DNA of 41,515 nt from Gracilibacillus oryzae (GTDB taxonomy: Bacteria > Bacillota > Bacilli > Bacillales > Amphibacillaceae): positions 33,431 to 74,945 of the forward strand of contig NZ_ML762432.1 of assembly GCF_009498735.1 (NCBI RefSeq), given 5' to 3'. The translations under genes and the position numbers were made by a program. Positions 27,050-41,515 of the stretch are shown in pieces. Under the pieces are notes generated by a model. It was not told the DNA's origin and did not search any database. It saw only the letters and a program-made list of their open reading frames with translations. Within the stretch, counting starts at the first letter, position 1; each line of letters begins with the position of its first letter.

Positions 27050-28057
27050 GTGCCAAAACCAAATCAATCAGACAAAAATGTTATCCCCTTTATACCTGAT
27101 GGGGAATTTTACTTTACAAAAGGTGTGGAAGCATACCAGAAACAAAAATTCGAACTTTCACTTAAATGGTTTCGGAAAGCTCTATCAGAAAAGCCTGATC
27201 ATCCTTTATATCAATGTCAAATGTCAATTGTATATACTGAAATCGGTTCATACCATAAAGCCAACCAATTGTTAACCAGAGTTCTAACTGCTTATGGGGA
27301 AGAGTATATTGATTGTTATTACCTTATTGCAAACAATTATGCACACCTTGGATTGTTGCAGGATGCCATCAAATATGCAGAATTATATTTAGATAAAGAT
27401 CCTGAAGGTGATTTTGCGGAAGAAGCGATCGAATTAATAACAGTTTTAGACTTTGAAGAAGATGAAGAAGATGATGACTGGGCGCTTGACGAAGAAGATG
27501 AAGTGCTTATCTATCAGGAGACCGTATTTTATCATTTGGAAAGAGAAGAATGGCAGGAAGCTATCGCATTATTAGAAGAAATGATTGCACTTTTTCCAGA
27601 TTTCCCGCAAGCCAGACATGAATATCATTACGCATTGTTTTTTGCAGGCGAAACAGTGGAAGCAATTGATTTAGAAGAAAAATATGTTCAGGACCACCCG
27701 GAAACATTAAACAGCTATATGAATTTGGCCATTTTTTATTACCACACAAATAAAAAAGCGAAATTCGATCAGATTGTAACAATGCTGCAGAATATTTATC
27801 CAGTCCATGAACAGCAGAAATTGAGAATGGCAACAACTTTTACCCAAATTGGCTTTTATGAAGAGGCATTACTGAGATTCAAGCTGTTGCATAAATCAAG
27901 ATTAAAGGGTCATCCTTCTTATTATAGATGGTTTAGTACATGTTATTATTTTGTTGGAAATGAAGAAAAAGCAGAAGCGATTTGGTTAGAAGGTTGTAAA
28001 GAGCATACTATATTGACAAAACAGCTGAGACCATGGAAACGTGATAAGCTAATCTAA
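27050..28057 (+). CDS. yvcD: TPR-repeat protein (YvcD-like)
   Basis: This is a soluble protein of 335 residues built from tetratricopeptide-like helical hairpins (GEFYFTKGVEAYQKQKFELS; CYYLIANNYAHLGLLQDAIK; others after residue 170), split by a very acidic linker (DFEEDEEDDDWALDEEDE) near the middle. I favour a GTG start at 27050, about eleven bases after AAAGGATGG; the ATG at 27035 has that site directly abutting it. Its place before trxB is the yvcD place in B. subtilis. Function is unknown; TPRs imply protein binding. About 75 bp separate it from trxB. Confidence 0.8.
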   Translation: MPKPNQSDKNVIPFIPDGEFYFTKGVEAYQKQKFELSLKWFRKALSEKPDHPLYQCQMSIVYTEIGSYHKANQLLTRVLTAYGEEYIDCYYLIANNYAHLGLLQDAIKYAELYLDKDPEGDFAEEAIELITVLDFEEDEEDDDWALDEEDEVLIYQETVFYHLEREEWQEAIALLEEMIALFPDFPQARHEYHYALFFAGETVEAIDLEEKYVQDHPETLNSYMNLAIFYYHTNKKAKFDQIVTMLQNIYPVHEQQKLRMATTFTQIGFYEEALLRFKLLHKSRLKGHPSYYRWFSTCYYFVGNEEKAEAIWLEGCKEHTILTKQLRPWKRDKLI

Positions 28058-28096
28058 TATTTGAGCAGAATATTAGACCTTTTTCTCGAAGCGTAA

Positions 28097-29083
<987 letters not shown>

Positions 29084-29207
29084 TTTTGTCATCATTTAGA
29101 AATCTTACCGTAAAATGAAATTAATGCCACTGTAACACGGATGAAACATTAATTAGATATAATGTAATTAACTAATTGACCCCCTTTTTTAATAAATAGA
29201 ACTTGAC

Positions 29208-29240
29208 GGCATAGGTTTTCTAACCTATGCCAATTTTTTT
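29208..29240 (+). terminator. Rho-independent terminator of trxB
   Basis: A perfect 10-bp stem GGCATAGGTT/AACCTATGCC (29208-29217 with 29222-29231) with a four-base loop, followed by seven T residues at 29234-29240. Confidence 0.93.
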
Positions 29241-29243
29241 ACT

Positions 29244-29272
29244 TTGTCCTACATAAATTCTCCGTGTATAAT
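29244..29272 (+). promoter_or_regulatory. Promoter of the rapZ-yvcK-whiA operon
   Basis: TTGTCC (29244-29249), exactly 17 bp, and a perfect TATAAT (29267-29272), directly downstream of the trxB terminator. This is the best match to the housekeeping consensus in this interval. Confidence 0.75.
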
Positions 29273-29356
29273 AGATAGTTGAGCCATACAAAGTGTTATA
29301 TACAATTATTTCATCATACAATTAAATAATATAGGAAGATATCGAGGGAGGTAAAC

Positions 29357-30244
29357 ATGGTTATGGGCAAACCTTCAGAAGAAACAAAACTAGTCATTAT
29401 TACAGGTATGTCTGGTGCAGGGAAAACAGTTGCTGTCCAAAGCTTTGAAGATTTAGGTTACTATTGTGTGGATAATCTTCCGCCAGCATTGTTGTCGAAA
29501 TTTCTGGAATTAATGCGAGATGCAACGAATAATATTCAAAAGGTAGCGTTAGTAATGGATTTAAGAGGGCGAGAGTTCTTTGATTCATTATTTGATGCTT
29601 TAAATCAATTAGGACAGGAAAACTGGTTAGAGGAGCATATACTGTTCTTAGATGCGAGTGATCAAGTATTAGTTTCCCGTTATAAAGAAACGAGACGATC
29701 CCATCCACTTGCACAAAATGGTCTGCCATTAGAAGGAATACATTCGGAAAGAGCCATTCTGGATGAATTAAGAGGACGAGCACAACACTTTATCGATACA
29801 TCAAATTTAAAGCCGAAAGAGTTAAGGGAAGAAATTGTACAAAGATACAGTGAGAAAGAACAGGAAATCTTTTCTATTCACACCCTTTCCTTTGGATTCA
29901 AATATGGTCTGCCAATAGATGCTGACCTTGTATTTGATGTCCGCTTCTTACCAAATCCGCACTATGTTGATCATATGCGGCCACTTACAGGGTTAAATAA
30001 AGAAGTATCCTCCTATGTATTCAAATGGTCTGATACAAAAGTATTTTTAGAGAAGACAATTGATTTGTTACAATTCATGTTACCTCAGTACAAAAGAGAA
30101 GGAAAAAGCCAACTTGTGATTGCAATTGGATGTACTGGCGGACAGCACCGTTCTGTAGCGATTGCTGAATATTTAGCCAAACATTTTCAAAAAAACTATG
30201 TCACCCATGTCAGTCATCGTGATATGGACAAGCGAAAGGGTTAA
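29357..30244 (+). CDS. rapZ: RNase adapter RapZ / nucleotide-binding protein YvcJ
   Basis: This 295-residue P-loop protein hydrolyses ATP and GTP. In enterobacteria RapZ controls amino-sugar metabolism through small RNAs; in B. subtilis YvcJ affects competence and its wider role is less clear. Walker A GMSGAGKT lies at about 17-24, followed by [13 protein letters not shown], and the C-terminal domain holds the conserved [11 protein letters not shown] loop. GGGAGG lies five bases before ATG 29357; ATG 29363 is an alternative. It starts the rapZ-yvcK-whiA cluster, five bases before yvcK. Confidence 0.95.
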   Translation: MVMGKPSEETKLVIITGMSGAGKTVAVQSFEDLGYYCVDNLPPALLSKFLELMRDATNNIQKVALVMDLRGREFFDSLFDALNQLGQENWLEEHILFLDASDQVLVSRYKETRRSHPLAQNGLPLEGIHSERAILDELRGRAQHFIDTSNLKPKELREEIVQRYSEKEQEIFSIHTLSFGFKYGLPIDADLVFDVRFLPNPHYVDHMRPLTGLNKEVSSYVFKWSDTKVFLEKTIDLLQFMLPQYKREGKSQLVIAIGCTGGQHRSVAIAEYLAKHFQKNYVTHVSHRDMDKRKG

Positions 30245-30249
30245 ACTTT

Positions 30250-31203
30250 ATGGTACAGTCAGATTTAAAAAAAGTGGTAGTAATTGGCGGGGGCACGGGA
30301 ATGCCAGTACTGCTGCGCGGCTTAAAGGAGCATAAAGTCGACTTATCAGCAATTGTAACGGTTGCTGATGATGGCGGCAGCTCAGGAAGACTTCGTACAG
30401 AGATGGAAATCCCGGCTCCGGGTGATATCAGAAATGTAATTGCAGCATTATCTGATATGGAGCCGATGTTAATGAACTTGTTTCAACATCGTTTCTCAAA
30501 AGGGAACGAATTATCAGGTCATTCCATGGGAAATTTACTGCTGGCTGCAATGACCTCAGTAACGGGCGACTTCTATACAGGGATTAAAGAAATCTCCCGT
30601 GTGTTGAATGTAAAAGGCAATATTTATCCGATTGCCAATCAAAGCATGTTTTTACATGCAGAATATGAAGATGGAACAGTAGTTGTCGGAGAATCGAATA
30701 TTCCGAAAGAAAAGAAGAAGATAAAGCGTGTGTTTATAAAGCCGGATCCTGTCTTGCCATTACCGGAGGCTGTCGATGCTATTCATCATGCGGATATTGT
30801 AGTGATTGCTCCAGGCAGTCTTTATACAAGTATTTTGCCAAATTTGATCGTGCCGCAAATAGGTAATGCCTTAAAGGAGACAAAAGCAAAAGTTGTCTAT
30901 GTCTGTAATGTAATGACCCAGGTCGGTGAAACAAATAATTATACGGTAGCTGATCATGTCCAGGCAATTTTAGACCATATTGGTCATGGCTGTATTCAAT
31001 CAGTAATCGTCCATAATAAAGAAATAGATCCTAATATGAAATTAGTCTATGCAGAAGAAAAAGCAGAGCCTGTTAAATATGATTTAGAGCGACTAAAATG
31101 CTTGGGATTAGAAATTATTGAAGAAGATATTGTGAAAGTAAAGAACAATTCATTAAGGCATGATACAGAAAAAATTGCCAATCTTCTCGTTTCTTTATTG
31201 TAG
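30250..31203 (+). CDS. yvcK: Gluconeogenesis/cell-shape factor YvcK (CofD-like, MgfK)
   Basis: YvcK is needed for growth on gluconeogenic carbon sources and for normal wall shape in B. subtilis, and binds UDP-sugars. The 317 residues carry the N-terminal GGGTGMPVLLRGLKEH, then VADDGGSSGRLR and the CofD-like core with APGSLYTSILPNL. The ribosome site AAAGGG lies in the end of rapZ, nine bases before the ATG. Gap to rapZ is five bases and to whiA 22, so translation is probably coupled. It is unrelated in role to true CofD of coenzyme F420 synthesis. Confidence 0.95.
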   Translation: MVQSDLKKVVVIGGGTGMPVLLRGLKEHKVDLSAIVTVADDGGSSGRLRTEMEIPAPGDIRNVIAALSDMEPMLMNLFQHRFSKGNELSGHSMGNLLLAAMTSVTGDFYTGIKEISRVLNVKGNIYPIANQSMFLHAEYEDGTVVVGESNIPKEKKKIKRVFIKPDPVLPLPEAVDAIHHADIVVIAPGSLYTSILPNLIVPQIGNALKETKAKVVYVCNVMTQVGETNNYTVADHVQAILDHIGHGCIQSVIVHNKEIDPNMKLVYAEEKAEPVKYDLERLKCLGLEIIEEDIVKVKNNSLRHDTEKIANLLVSLL

Positions 31204-31225
31204 GGGCAAATAAGGGGGGAGAAAA

Positions 31226-32176
31226 TTGTCGTTTGCATCGGAAATTAAAAAAGAGCTGACTAAAATAGAAAACGATACTTGCTGTAATCGAGCGGAATTG
31301 GCGGCATTAATTCGCATGAATGGTGCTGTGTCATTCTCACGGTTACACTATTCATTGGATGTACAAACAGAGAATGCAGCGATTGCCAGGCGCATCTATA
31401 CTTTGATTAAGAATTTATACGGCTTCCCTGTGGAACTGCTTGTGAGAAAGAAGATGAAGCTGAAGAAAAACAATGTGTATATTGTTCGAATGAATGATCG
31501 TGTGAAGGAAATGTTACTGGATATGGAACTGTTAATTGAACCATATCAATTCGTACGGACAATATCCAACACATATAAGGAGAAAGAATGCTGCCGCAGA
31601 GCATATTTACGTGGAGCTTTCCTGGCTGGCGGATCTGTCAATAATCCGGAAACATCGTCTTATCATCTGGAAATATATAATTTTTATGAAGAACATAATC
31701 AGGCATTATGCGACTTGCTAAATGACTATAATCTTCATGCACGGATTCTGGAGCGAAAAAAGGGCTTTATCACGTATATAAAAGAAGCTGAGAAAATTAC
31801 GGAACTATTAAATTATATTGGGGCACACCAGGCATTATTTAAATTTGAGGATGTTCGAATTGTTCGTGATATGCGGAATTCAGTGAATCGTCTGGTAAAC
31901 TGTGAGACTGCTAACTTAAATAAGACAATAGGTGCTGCATTTCGGCAGGTTGAGAATATTCGCTATATCTCAAATACGGTCGGTTTAGAGGCATTACCTG
32001 ATAAATTGCGTGAGATTGCTGAGTTACGAATGGAACATCAAGATGTTTCGCTTAAGGAATTGGGAGAAATGGTATCAGGAAGTAAAATAAGCAAGTCTGG
32101 TATTAACCATCGTCTCAAAAAAATTGATCAGTTTGCTGAACAATTACGCAAAGATAATATTACAATAAACAATTAA
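31226..32176 (+). CDS. whiA: Sporulation/division regulator WhiA
   Basis: WhiA is a DNA-binding protein with a degenerate LAGLIDADG homing-endonuclease fold and a C-terminal helix-turn-helix; in Bacillus it affects division and chromosome segregation. The 316 residues start at a TTG at 31226 ([14 protein letters not shown]), behind GGGGGGAG. The LAGLIDADG-like segment is [14 protein letters not shown], and the helix-turn-helix is [20 protein letters not shown] (about 275-295), followed by HRLKK. It is the last gene of the rapZ-yvcK-whiA run. Confidence 0.95.
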   Translation: MSFASEIKKELTKIENDTCCNRAELAALIRMNGAVSFSRLHYSLDVQTENAAIARRIYTLIKNLYGFPVELLVRKKMKLKKNNVYIVRMNDRVKEMLLDMELLIEPYQFVRTISNTYKEKECCRRAYLRGAFLAGGSVNNPETSSYHLEIYNFYEEHNQALCDLLNDYNLHARILERKKGFITYIKEAEKITELLNYIGAHQALFKFEDVRIVRDMRNSVNRLVNCETANLNKTIGAAFRQVENIRYISNTVGLEALPDKLREIAELRMEHQDVSLKELGEMVSGSKISKSGINHRLKKIDQFAEQLRKDNITINN

Positions 32177-32275
32177 AGATAGGTTGGCTTAGACAAAATA
32201 TATTTTATCACATCGCCCACCGTCTGTAACATGAAGAAAGTAAGTGGGGGATACAAATTCTCACTTTATCTATAG

Positions 32276-32317
32276 AATCCGAACTGATTTTTTAAACAAT
32301 AATCAGTTCGGATTTTT
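32276..32317 (+). terminator. Rho-independent terminator of whiA
   Basis: A perfect 14-bp stem (32276-32289 with 32301-32314) followed by TTTTTG. It separates whiA from crh, which in B. subtilis are cotranscribed. Confidence 0.9.
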
Positions 32318-32323
32318 GTTTGC

Positions 32324-32413
32324 TTAGGAAAGGTCGAAAGATGACGTTCTGAGAGCATCATAAAACCAGATCCATCAAAGCATCCCGCAAAGAGAAAGCG
32401 AAAGCGAAAGCTA
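32324..32413. repeat. Possible intergenic repeat relic between whiA and crh
   Basis: A non-coding purine-rich stretch opens with TTAGGAAAGGTCGAAAGATG and ends with tandem GAAAGC units (AGAAAGCGAAAGCGAAAGCT). Its first bases resemble the flank of the family A copy at 23614 (TTAGGAAAGTATAAA). No second copy exists in the window and I see no gene. It fills most of the whiA-crh gap along with the terminator and crh promoter. Confidence 0.3.
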
Positions 32414-32471
32414 ATTATTTTCATGGTAATTATTCATTTAAGTGGTAATAAAAATGGAAATAGTATAGTAT

Positions 32472-32477
32472 TATAAT
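32472..32477 (+). promoter_or_regulatory. -10 element of crh
   Basis: A perfect TATAAT 42 bp before the crh start. The -35 region (about 32449-32454) is poor. Transcription should begin near 32484, inside the cre-like site. Confidence 0.55.
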
Positions 32478-32480
32478 TAA

Positions 32481-32494
32481 TGACAACGCTTTCA
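32481..32494 (+). promoter_or_regulatory. cre-like site (CcpA operator) at the crh transcription start
   Basis: TGACAACGCTTTCA matches the cre consensus TGWAANCGNTNWCA at all positions but the fourth. It begins four bases after the crh -10 and spans the expected +1, the position used for direct repression by CcpA. Binding is inferred from sequence only. Confidence 0.65.
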
Positions 32495-32518
32495 AATACT
32501 AAGAGAGGGGCTTTTCAT

Positions 32519-32776
32519 ATGGTAGAGAAAAATGTGGTGATTGGTGTGGATCCAGGTTTGCAGGCAAGACCTGCAGCCCAATTTGTTCAAAAAGCAAACA
32601 GTTATTCTTCAGAGATATTTATTGAGAAAGATCAAAAAAGAATCAATGCGAAAAGTATCATGGGTTTAATGAGTCTGGCATTAACAAAAGGAAATGAAAT
32701 AAGATTAATTATAGATGGACCTGATGATCAAGAGGCGCTGGATGATCTCGCAAACTTTGTTGAAGGAAGAGAATAA
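32519..32776 (+). CDS. crh: Catabolite repression HPr-like protein Crh
   Basis: Crh is an HPr paralogue that lacks the PTS phosphoryl-transfer histidine and acts as a CcpA co-repressor when HprK phosphorylates Ser46. The start is ATG 32519, eight bases after GAGAGGGG; an in-frame ATG at 32480 overlaps the -10 and cre-like site and is not used. The 85 residues match B. subtilis Crh. Position 15 is Gln (GLQARPAA) where HPr has His, and Ser46 is present in KSIMGLMSLA, so the assignment over HPr is firm. It has its own terminator-bounded unit here. Confidence 0.95.
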   Translation: MVEKNVVIGVDPGLQARPAAQFVQKANSYSSEIFIEKDQKRINAKSIMGLMSLALTKGNEIRLIIDGPDDQEALDDLANFVEGRE

Positions 32777-32782
32777 CTAGTT

Positions 32783-32812
32783 AAAAAACCCGGCGAAGGC
32801 CGGGTTCTTTAA
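32783..32812. terminator. Bidirectional terminator between crh and clpP
   Basis: AACCCGGC (32787-32794) pairs with GCCGGGTT (32799-32806) around a GAAG loop. Leftward transcripts get a six-T run, and rightward ones a shorter TTCTTT. Confidence 0.9.
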
Positions 32813-32820
32813 ATCAAAGA

Positions 32821-33417
32821 TTAATTTAAGTCAGCTGGTTTTTGTTCCATTACTTTATCAATTAATCCATATTCTTTTGCACGCTCTGCTGTCATAAAGT
32901 TATCACGATCTGTGTCTCTTTCGATTACTTCAAGTGGTTGACCAGTACGATCAGCTAAGATTTCGTTTAATTTTTTACGCATTTCAATAATACGGTTCGC
33001 ATGAATCTGAATATCTGATGCTTGACCTTGTGTTCCGCCTAGTGGCTGGTGAATCATTACTTCACTGTTTGGCAGTGCATAACGTTTACCAGGTGCACCA
33101 GCAGCTAACAGGAATGCACCCATAGATGCAGCCATACCGATACAAATAGTGGAAACATTCGGTTTAATGAATTGCATTGTATCATAAATTGCCATACCAG
33201 CTGTAATTGAACCGCCTGGTGAATTGATGTATAATGAAATATCCTTTTCAGAATCTTCTGCTGTTAAGAAAAGCAGCTGTGCAACAATACTGTTGGCAAC
33301 ATTATCATCAATCGCACTTCCTAACATAATAATTCTGTCTTTTAAAAGGCGAGAATAAATGTCATATGCTCGCTCACCACGGTTTGTTTGTTCAATAACT
33401 GTAGGGATTAAATTCAT
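32821..33417 (-). CDS. clpP: ATP-dependent Clp protease proteolytic subunit
   Basis: ClpP is the tetradecameric serine protease chamber that works with ClpC, ClpX or ClpE. The 198-residue protein has the full catalytic triad: S98 in [10 protein letters not shown]123 in MIHQPLGG and D172 in DTDRDNF. AAGGAGGAA is the ribosome site upstream of the ATG at 33417. It is transcribed leftward against crh. A CtsR operator overlaps the promoter, predicting heat and protein-stress induction. Confidence 0.98.
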   Translation of the reverse strand: MNLIPTVIEQTNRGERAYDIYSRLLKDRIIMLGSAIDDNVANSIVAQLLFLTAEDSEKDISLYINSPGGSITAGMAIYDTMQFIKPNVSTICIGMAASMGAFLLAAGAPGKRYALPNSEVMIHQPLGGTQGQASDIQIHANRIIEMRKKLNEILADRTGQPLEVIERDTDRDNFMTAERAKEYGLIDKVMEQKPADLN

Positions 33418-33473
33418 AAAAAAATTCCTCCTTATTGTTGCTTTTTCATTTTAATAATTACTGGACTATTCTC

Positions 33474-33502
33474 ATGATAACTTAATGGTCAAATAAGGTC
33501 AA
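33474..33502 (-). promoter_or_regulatory. SigA-type promoter of clpP
   Basis: On the minus strand TTGACC (33502-33497), 17 bp, and TATCAT (33479-33474). The -35 hexamer is part of the CtsR operator. Confidence 0.75.
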
Positions 33503-33503
33503 A
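33487..33503. promoter_or_regulatory. CtsR operator of clpP
   Basis: GGTCAAATAAGGTCAAA is a perfect tandem heptad GGTCAAA-N3-GGTCAAA, the CtsR box of class III heat-shock genes. It covers the clpP -35 and part of the spacer, so CtsR would exclude RNA polymerase. Confidence 0.95.
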
Positions 33504-33675
33504 AGATTTGATCTGCTTTTGAAATCACGTATGTATTTTATCACCATCATTCCCTTTTCAGGAATATTTAAACCATAAGTCTTGAATAGTTTATGTAGAC
33601 AGTTTAACAAAAAGAAGAAAATTTATCATTGAAATTTATAAATGCTTTCTGTATAATAAAAAATGTCGCTATTAA

Positions 33676-34950
<1,275 letters not shown>

Positions 34951-34963
34951 AGTGAGACTCTGA

Positions 34964-34992
34964 TCAGTGGGGGTTTTTCTATCCCCCGCTGA
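34964..34992 (+). terminator. Hairpin after ldh
   Basis: TCAGTGGGGG pairs with CCCCCGCTGA (34964-34973 with 34983-34992, one G-U pair) around a nine-base T-rich loop. No T run follows, so termination may be partial. Confidence 0.55.
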
Positions 34993-35026
34993 AAATTAGC
35001 GAAACTTATGAAAGAAGGTCATTAGT

Positions 35027-35266
35027 TTGCAAGTGAATGTATACATAAAAGAGAATTGCTCATTGTGCGATGACGCCAAAACAATATTAGAGCTGTTACA
35101 AACAGAATTTTCTTTTTCTATTGAAGAAATTGATATTTACAAGAATGACTCTTTATTAGAAAAATATCATCTCCTAATTCCAGTGATAGAAATCGATCAT
35201 ACCATTGTCGATTCAGGAATAATTGACTATGAAAATATAGCGAATTTTCTGAAAAATAAAAAATAG
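35027..35266 (+). CDS. Glutaredoxin-like small thiol protein (DUF836 type)
   Basis: This is a 79-residue protein with a thioredoxin-fold pattern: beta strand, then C11-S-L-C14, helix, and a cis-proline segment (LLIPVIEID) before a last strand and helix. It starts at a TTG (35027) behind AGAAGG. Members of this family often sit just before cggR in Bacillaceae outside B. subtilis, by my recollection. The redox partner is unknown, and bacillithiol is a plausible reductant. About 137 bp, with the cggR promoter, separate it from cggR. Confidence 0.8.
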   Translation: MQVNVYIKENCSLCDDAKTILELLQTEFSFSIEEIDIYKNDSLLEKYHLLIPVIEIDHTIVDSGIIDYENIANFLKNKK

Positions 35267-35278
35267 TGGCTAAAATAG

Positions 35279-35307
35279 TTGAGAAATTTTGAACACTTTG
35301 TTAGAAT
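35279..35307 (+). promoter_or_regulatory. Promoter of the cggR-gapA operon
   Basis: TTGAGA (35279-35284), 17 bp, TAGAAT (35302-35307). Transcription would begin about 27 bases before the CggR operator, as in B. subtilis. Confidence 0.7.
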
Positions 35308-35339
35308 CATCTATGGAAGTTGATTTTTTTTAGTCTCTG

Positions 35340-35375
35340 TGGGACGATTTTTGACTAGGAGGGACAAATATTTCC
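35340..35375 (+). promoter_or_regulatory. CggR operator
   Basis: Two direct repeats 20 bp apart fit the CggR pattern GGGAC-N6-TGTC: GGGAC-GATTTT-TGAC (35341-35355) and GGGAC-AAATAT-TTCC (35361-35375). Both second halves are diverged. The site lies between the promoter and cggR, where bound CggR blocks elongation. Confidence 0.75.
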
Positions 35376-35402
35376 CGGTATCGAAAAAAGGAGCGTTTCC
35401 GA

Positions 35403-36425
35403 TTGAAGGATTTATTGAATATTCAAGAAAAATTGTTCCCTGATATATTAGATGTCATGCAAAAAAGATACAAAATATTGCAATACATACAACGAATGCA
35501 GCCTATTGGACGAAGAAGTCTTTCCGATAATATTCAAATAAAGGAACGAGTCATCCGATCTGAAACAGAATTTTTGAATCGGCATGGGTTTATTGCAGTG
35601 ACATCAAAAGGGATGCAAGTTACAGAAGAAGGAAATGCGATTATTGAGAAATTGGCAGAGTTCATGAATGGAATTTCTGAATTTCGTGTTTTAGAATCAC
35701 AAATTAAGGATAAATTACAATTGGAGTATGTCATCATCGTTGCGGGAAATAGTGATGAGCGTTATTCGGTAAAAGAAGAGCTGGGAAAAGCTTGTGTCCA
35801 GTTCCTTAACTCTATATTAACTTCCAAGCAAACGATAGCTGTCACTGGTGGTACCAGTATGGCAGAAGTTGCAAATCAAATGAAGCCACTCTTGCATGCA
35901 CCGAATTGTACGTTTGTTCCGGCTCGCGGCGGTTTGGGTGAACAAGTAGAGAACCAGGCAAATACTATTTGTGCACAGATGGCAAAGAAAGCAAATGGGA
36001 ATTACCGTATGCTTTATGTTCCGGATCCTTTAAGTGAAGAATCCTATCAATCCATTATTAATGAACCAACGATCAAAGACATTCTGGAGATGGTTCATGA
36101 TGCGAAAGTTGTCCTTCATAGTATAGGAGATGCCTTTACTATGGCTAACCGACGGAAAGCATCAGACAATGTAATGGAAAAACTGAGAGCTGGTAATGCT
36201 GTAGGTGAAGCTTTTGGCTATTATCTGGACGAACAAGGCAAAGTTGTTTATAAGGTTCGTACAGTTGGTATGCAAATTGAAGAATTGAAACAGGCACAGC
36301 ATGTCATAGCTGTTGCTGGTGGAAAATCAAAGGCAAAAGCGATCCAGTCATATTTTAAGCAGGGAAAGAGCAATGTGCTTATTACAGATGAAGCAGCAGC
36401 GAAAGAGTTGTTAAAGGGAGATTAA
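35403..36425 (+). CDS. cggR: Central glycolytic genes regulator CggR
   Basis: CggR is a SorC-family repressor of the lower glycolytic operon; fructose-1,6-bisphosphate releases it. The 340 residues match B. subtilis CggR. An N-terminal winged-helix region (IGRRSLSDNIQIKERVIRSE) is followed by the SorC sugar-binding domain with VTGGTSMAEVANQ, VPARGGLGE and QANTICAQMA, and VAVAGGKSKAKAI near the end. It starts at a TTG (35403) eight or nine bases after AAAGGAG, which should keep its level low relative to GapA. The gene is the first of the operon, and a hairpin straddles its 3' end. Confidence 0.96.
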   Translation: MKDLLNIQEKLFPDILDVMQKRYKILQYIQRMQPIGRRSLSDNIQIKERVIRSETEFLNRHGFIAVTSKGMQVTEEGNAIIEKLAEFMNGISEFRVLESQIKDKLQLEYVIIVAGNSDERYSVKEELGKACVQFLNSILTSKQTIAVTGGTSMAEVANQMKPLLHAPNCTFVPARGGLGEQVENQANTICAQMAKKANGNYRMLYVPDPLSEESYQSIINEPTIKDILEMVHDAKVVLHSIGDAFTMANRRKASDNVMEKLRAGNAVGEAFGYYLDEQGKVVYKVRTVGMQIEELKQAQHVIAVAGGKSKAKAIQSYFKQGKSNVLITDEAAAKELLKGD

Positions 36426-36436
36426 TTTCCCTTTAA
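36411..36436 (+). promoter_or_regulatory. mRNA processing/stability hairpin at the cggR-gapA junction
   Basis: TTAAAGGGA (36411-36419) pairs perfectly with TCCCTTTAA (36428-36436), spanning the cggR stop codon. In B. subtilis the cggR-gapA mRNA is cut just upstream of a stem-loop at this place, and the loop protects gapA mRNA. No T run follows, so it is not a terminator. Function here is by analogy. Confidence 0.65.
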
Positions 36437-36461
36437 ATATAAAATTAAAGCACAACCTTAA

Positions 36462-37481
<1,020 letters not shown>

Positions 37482-37493
37482 GGATAATTTGTG

Positions 37494-37525
37494 AACGGGA
37501 GGGGGATCAATCCTCCTCCTGTTTT
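37494..37525 (+). terminator. Partial terminator between gapA and pgk
   Basis: A 13-bp stem rich in G-U pairs (37494-37506 with 37511-37523), loop TCAA, followed by GTTTTGTATT. The weak T tract suggests partial termination, giving more gapA than downstream mRNA. Confidence 0.65.
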
Positions 37526-37568
37526 GTATTAACTTAGTAAATAATATATCCCAAGGAGGTTCATCCAA

Positions 37569-41063
<3,495 letters not shown>

Positions 41064-41068
41064 TTTAA

Positions 41069-41515
<447 letters not shown>

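Noticed and set aside
32390-32413. CRISPR-like short repeats (GAAAGC units)
   Set aside because: Only tandem 6-mers with no spacers and no cas genes.

Overview
The window reads as a chromosomal housekeeping segment of a low-GC Gram-positive bacterium of the family Bacillaceae. Protein-level similarity and gene order both follow the Bacillus subtilis secA to eno arc, and MinJ, WhiA, Crh, CggR, YvcK, PpaX and the bacillithiol deacetylase all point to this family. The relatives I would expect are Oceanobacillus, Virgibacillus or Gracilibacillus, but the species cannot be fixed from the sequence alone. No phage, plasmid, CRISPR, insertion sequence or defence locus is visible. The accessory signal lies in intergenic repeats, one broken gene and regulatory sites.

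Region by region: (1) 1-3267, the 3' part of secA and prfB with its programmed +1 frameshift. (2) 3268-3993, a gene-free gap that begins with a repeat element. (3) 3994-10228, cell division and envelope genes: ftsE, ftsX, an M23 peptidoglycan hydrolase, a ctpB interrupted by two in-frame stops, and minJ. (4) 10229-15409, a palindromic repeat, a leftward SWIM/SNF2 helicase, and prfC (RF3). (5) 15410-20657, uvrB-uvrA behind a LexA box. (6) 20819-22360, yojF-bshB2 (bacillithiol) and a yvlD-like membrane protein. (7) 22647-25871, hprK, lgt, ppaX and a yvoF-type acyltransferase. (8) 25894-26808, a leftward ketopantoate-reductase-like gene. (9) 27050-32776, yvcD-like TPR protein, trxB, rapZ/yvcJ, yvcK, whiA and crh. 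(10) 32821-33417, leftward clpP under a CtsR box. (11) 33682-34950, tRNA-Arg(CCG) and ldh behind a Rex-like site. (12) 35027-41515, a glutaredoxin-like gene and the glycolytic operon cggR-gapA-pgk-tpiA-gpmI-eno, with eno cut by the window end.

Functionally, the window gathers much of carbon-flux control: HprK phosphorylates HPr and Crh at Ser46, CggR senses fructose-1,6-bisphosphate to control lower glycolysis, and Rex-type control fits ldh. A good cre-like site sits on the predicted transcription start of crh. Stress and repair regulons are marked by LexA (uvrBA) and CtsR (clpP) sites.

The points most worth a second look are the doubly interrupted ctpB, a roughly 112-bp repeat present in two copies just upstream of minJ and lgt with a compensatory base-pair change in one stem, the cre-like site at crh, a 20-codon ORF coupled to yvlD, and composite palindromic repeats. 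I do not see a wholly new multi-gene system here.
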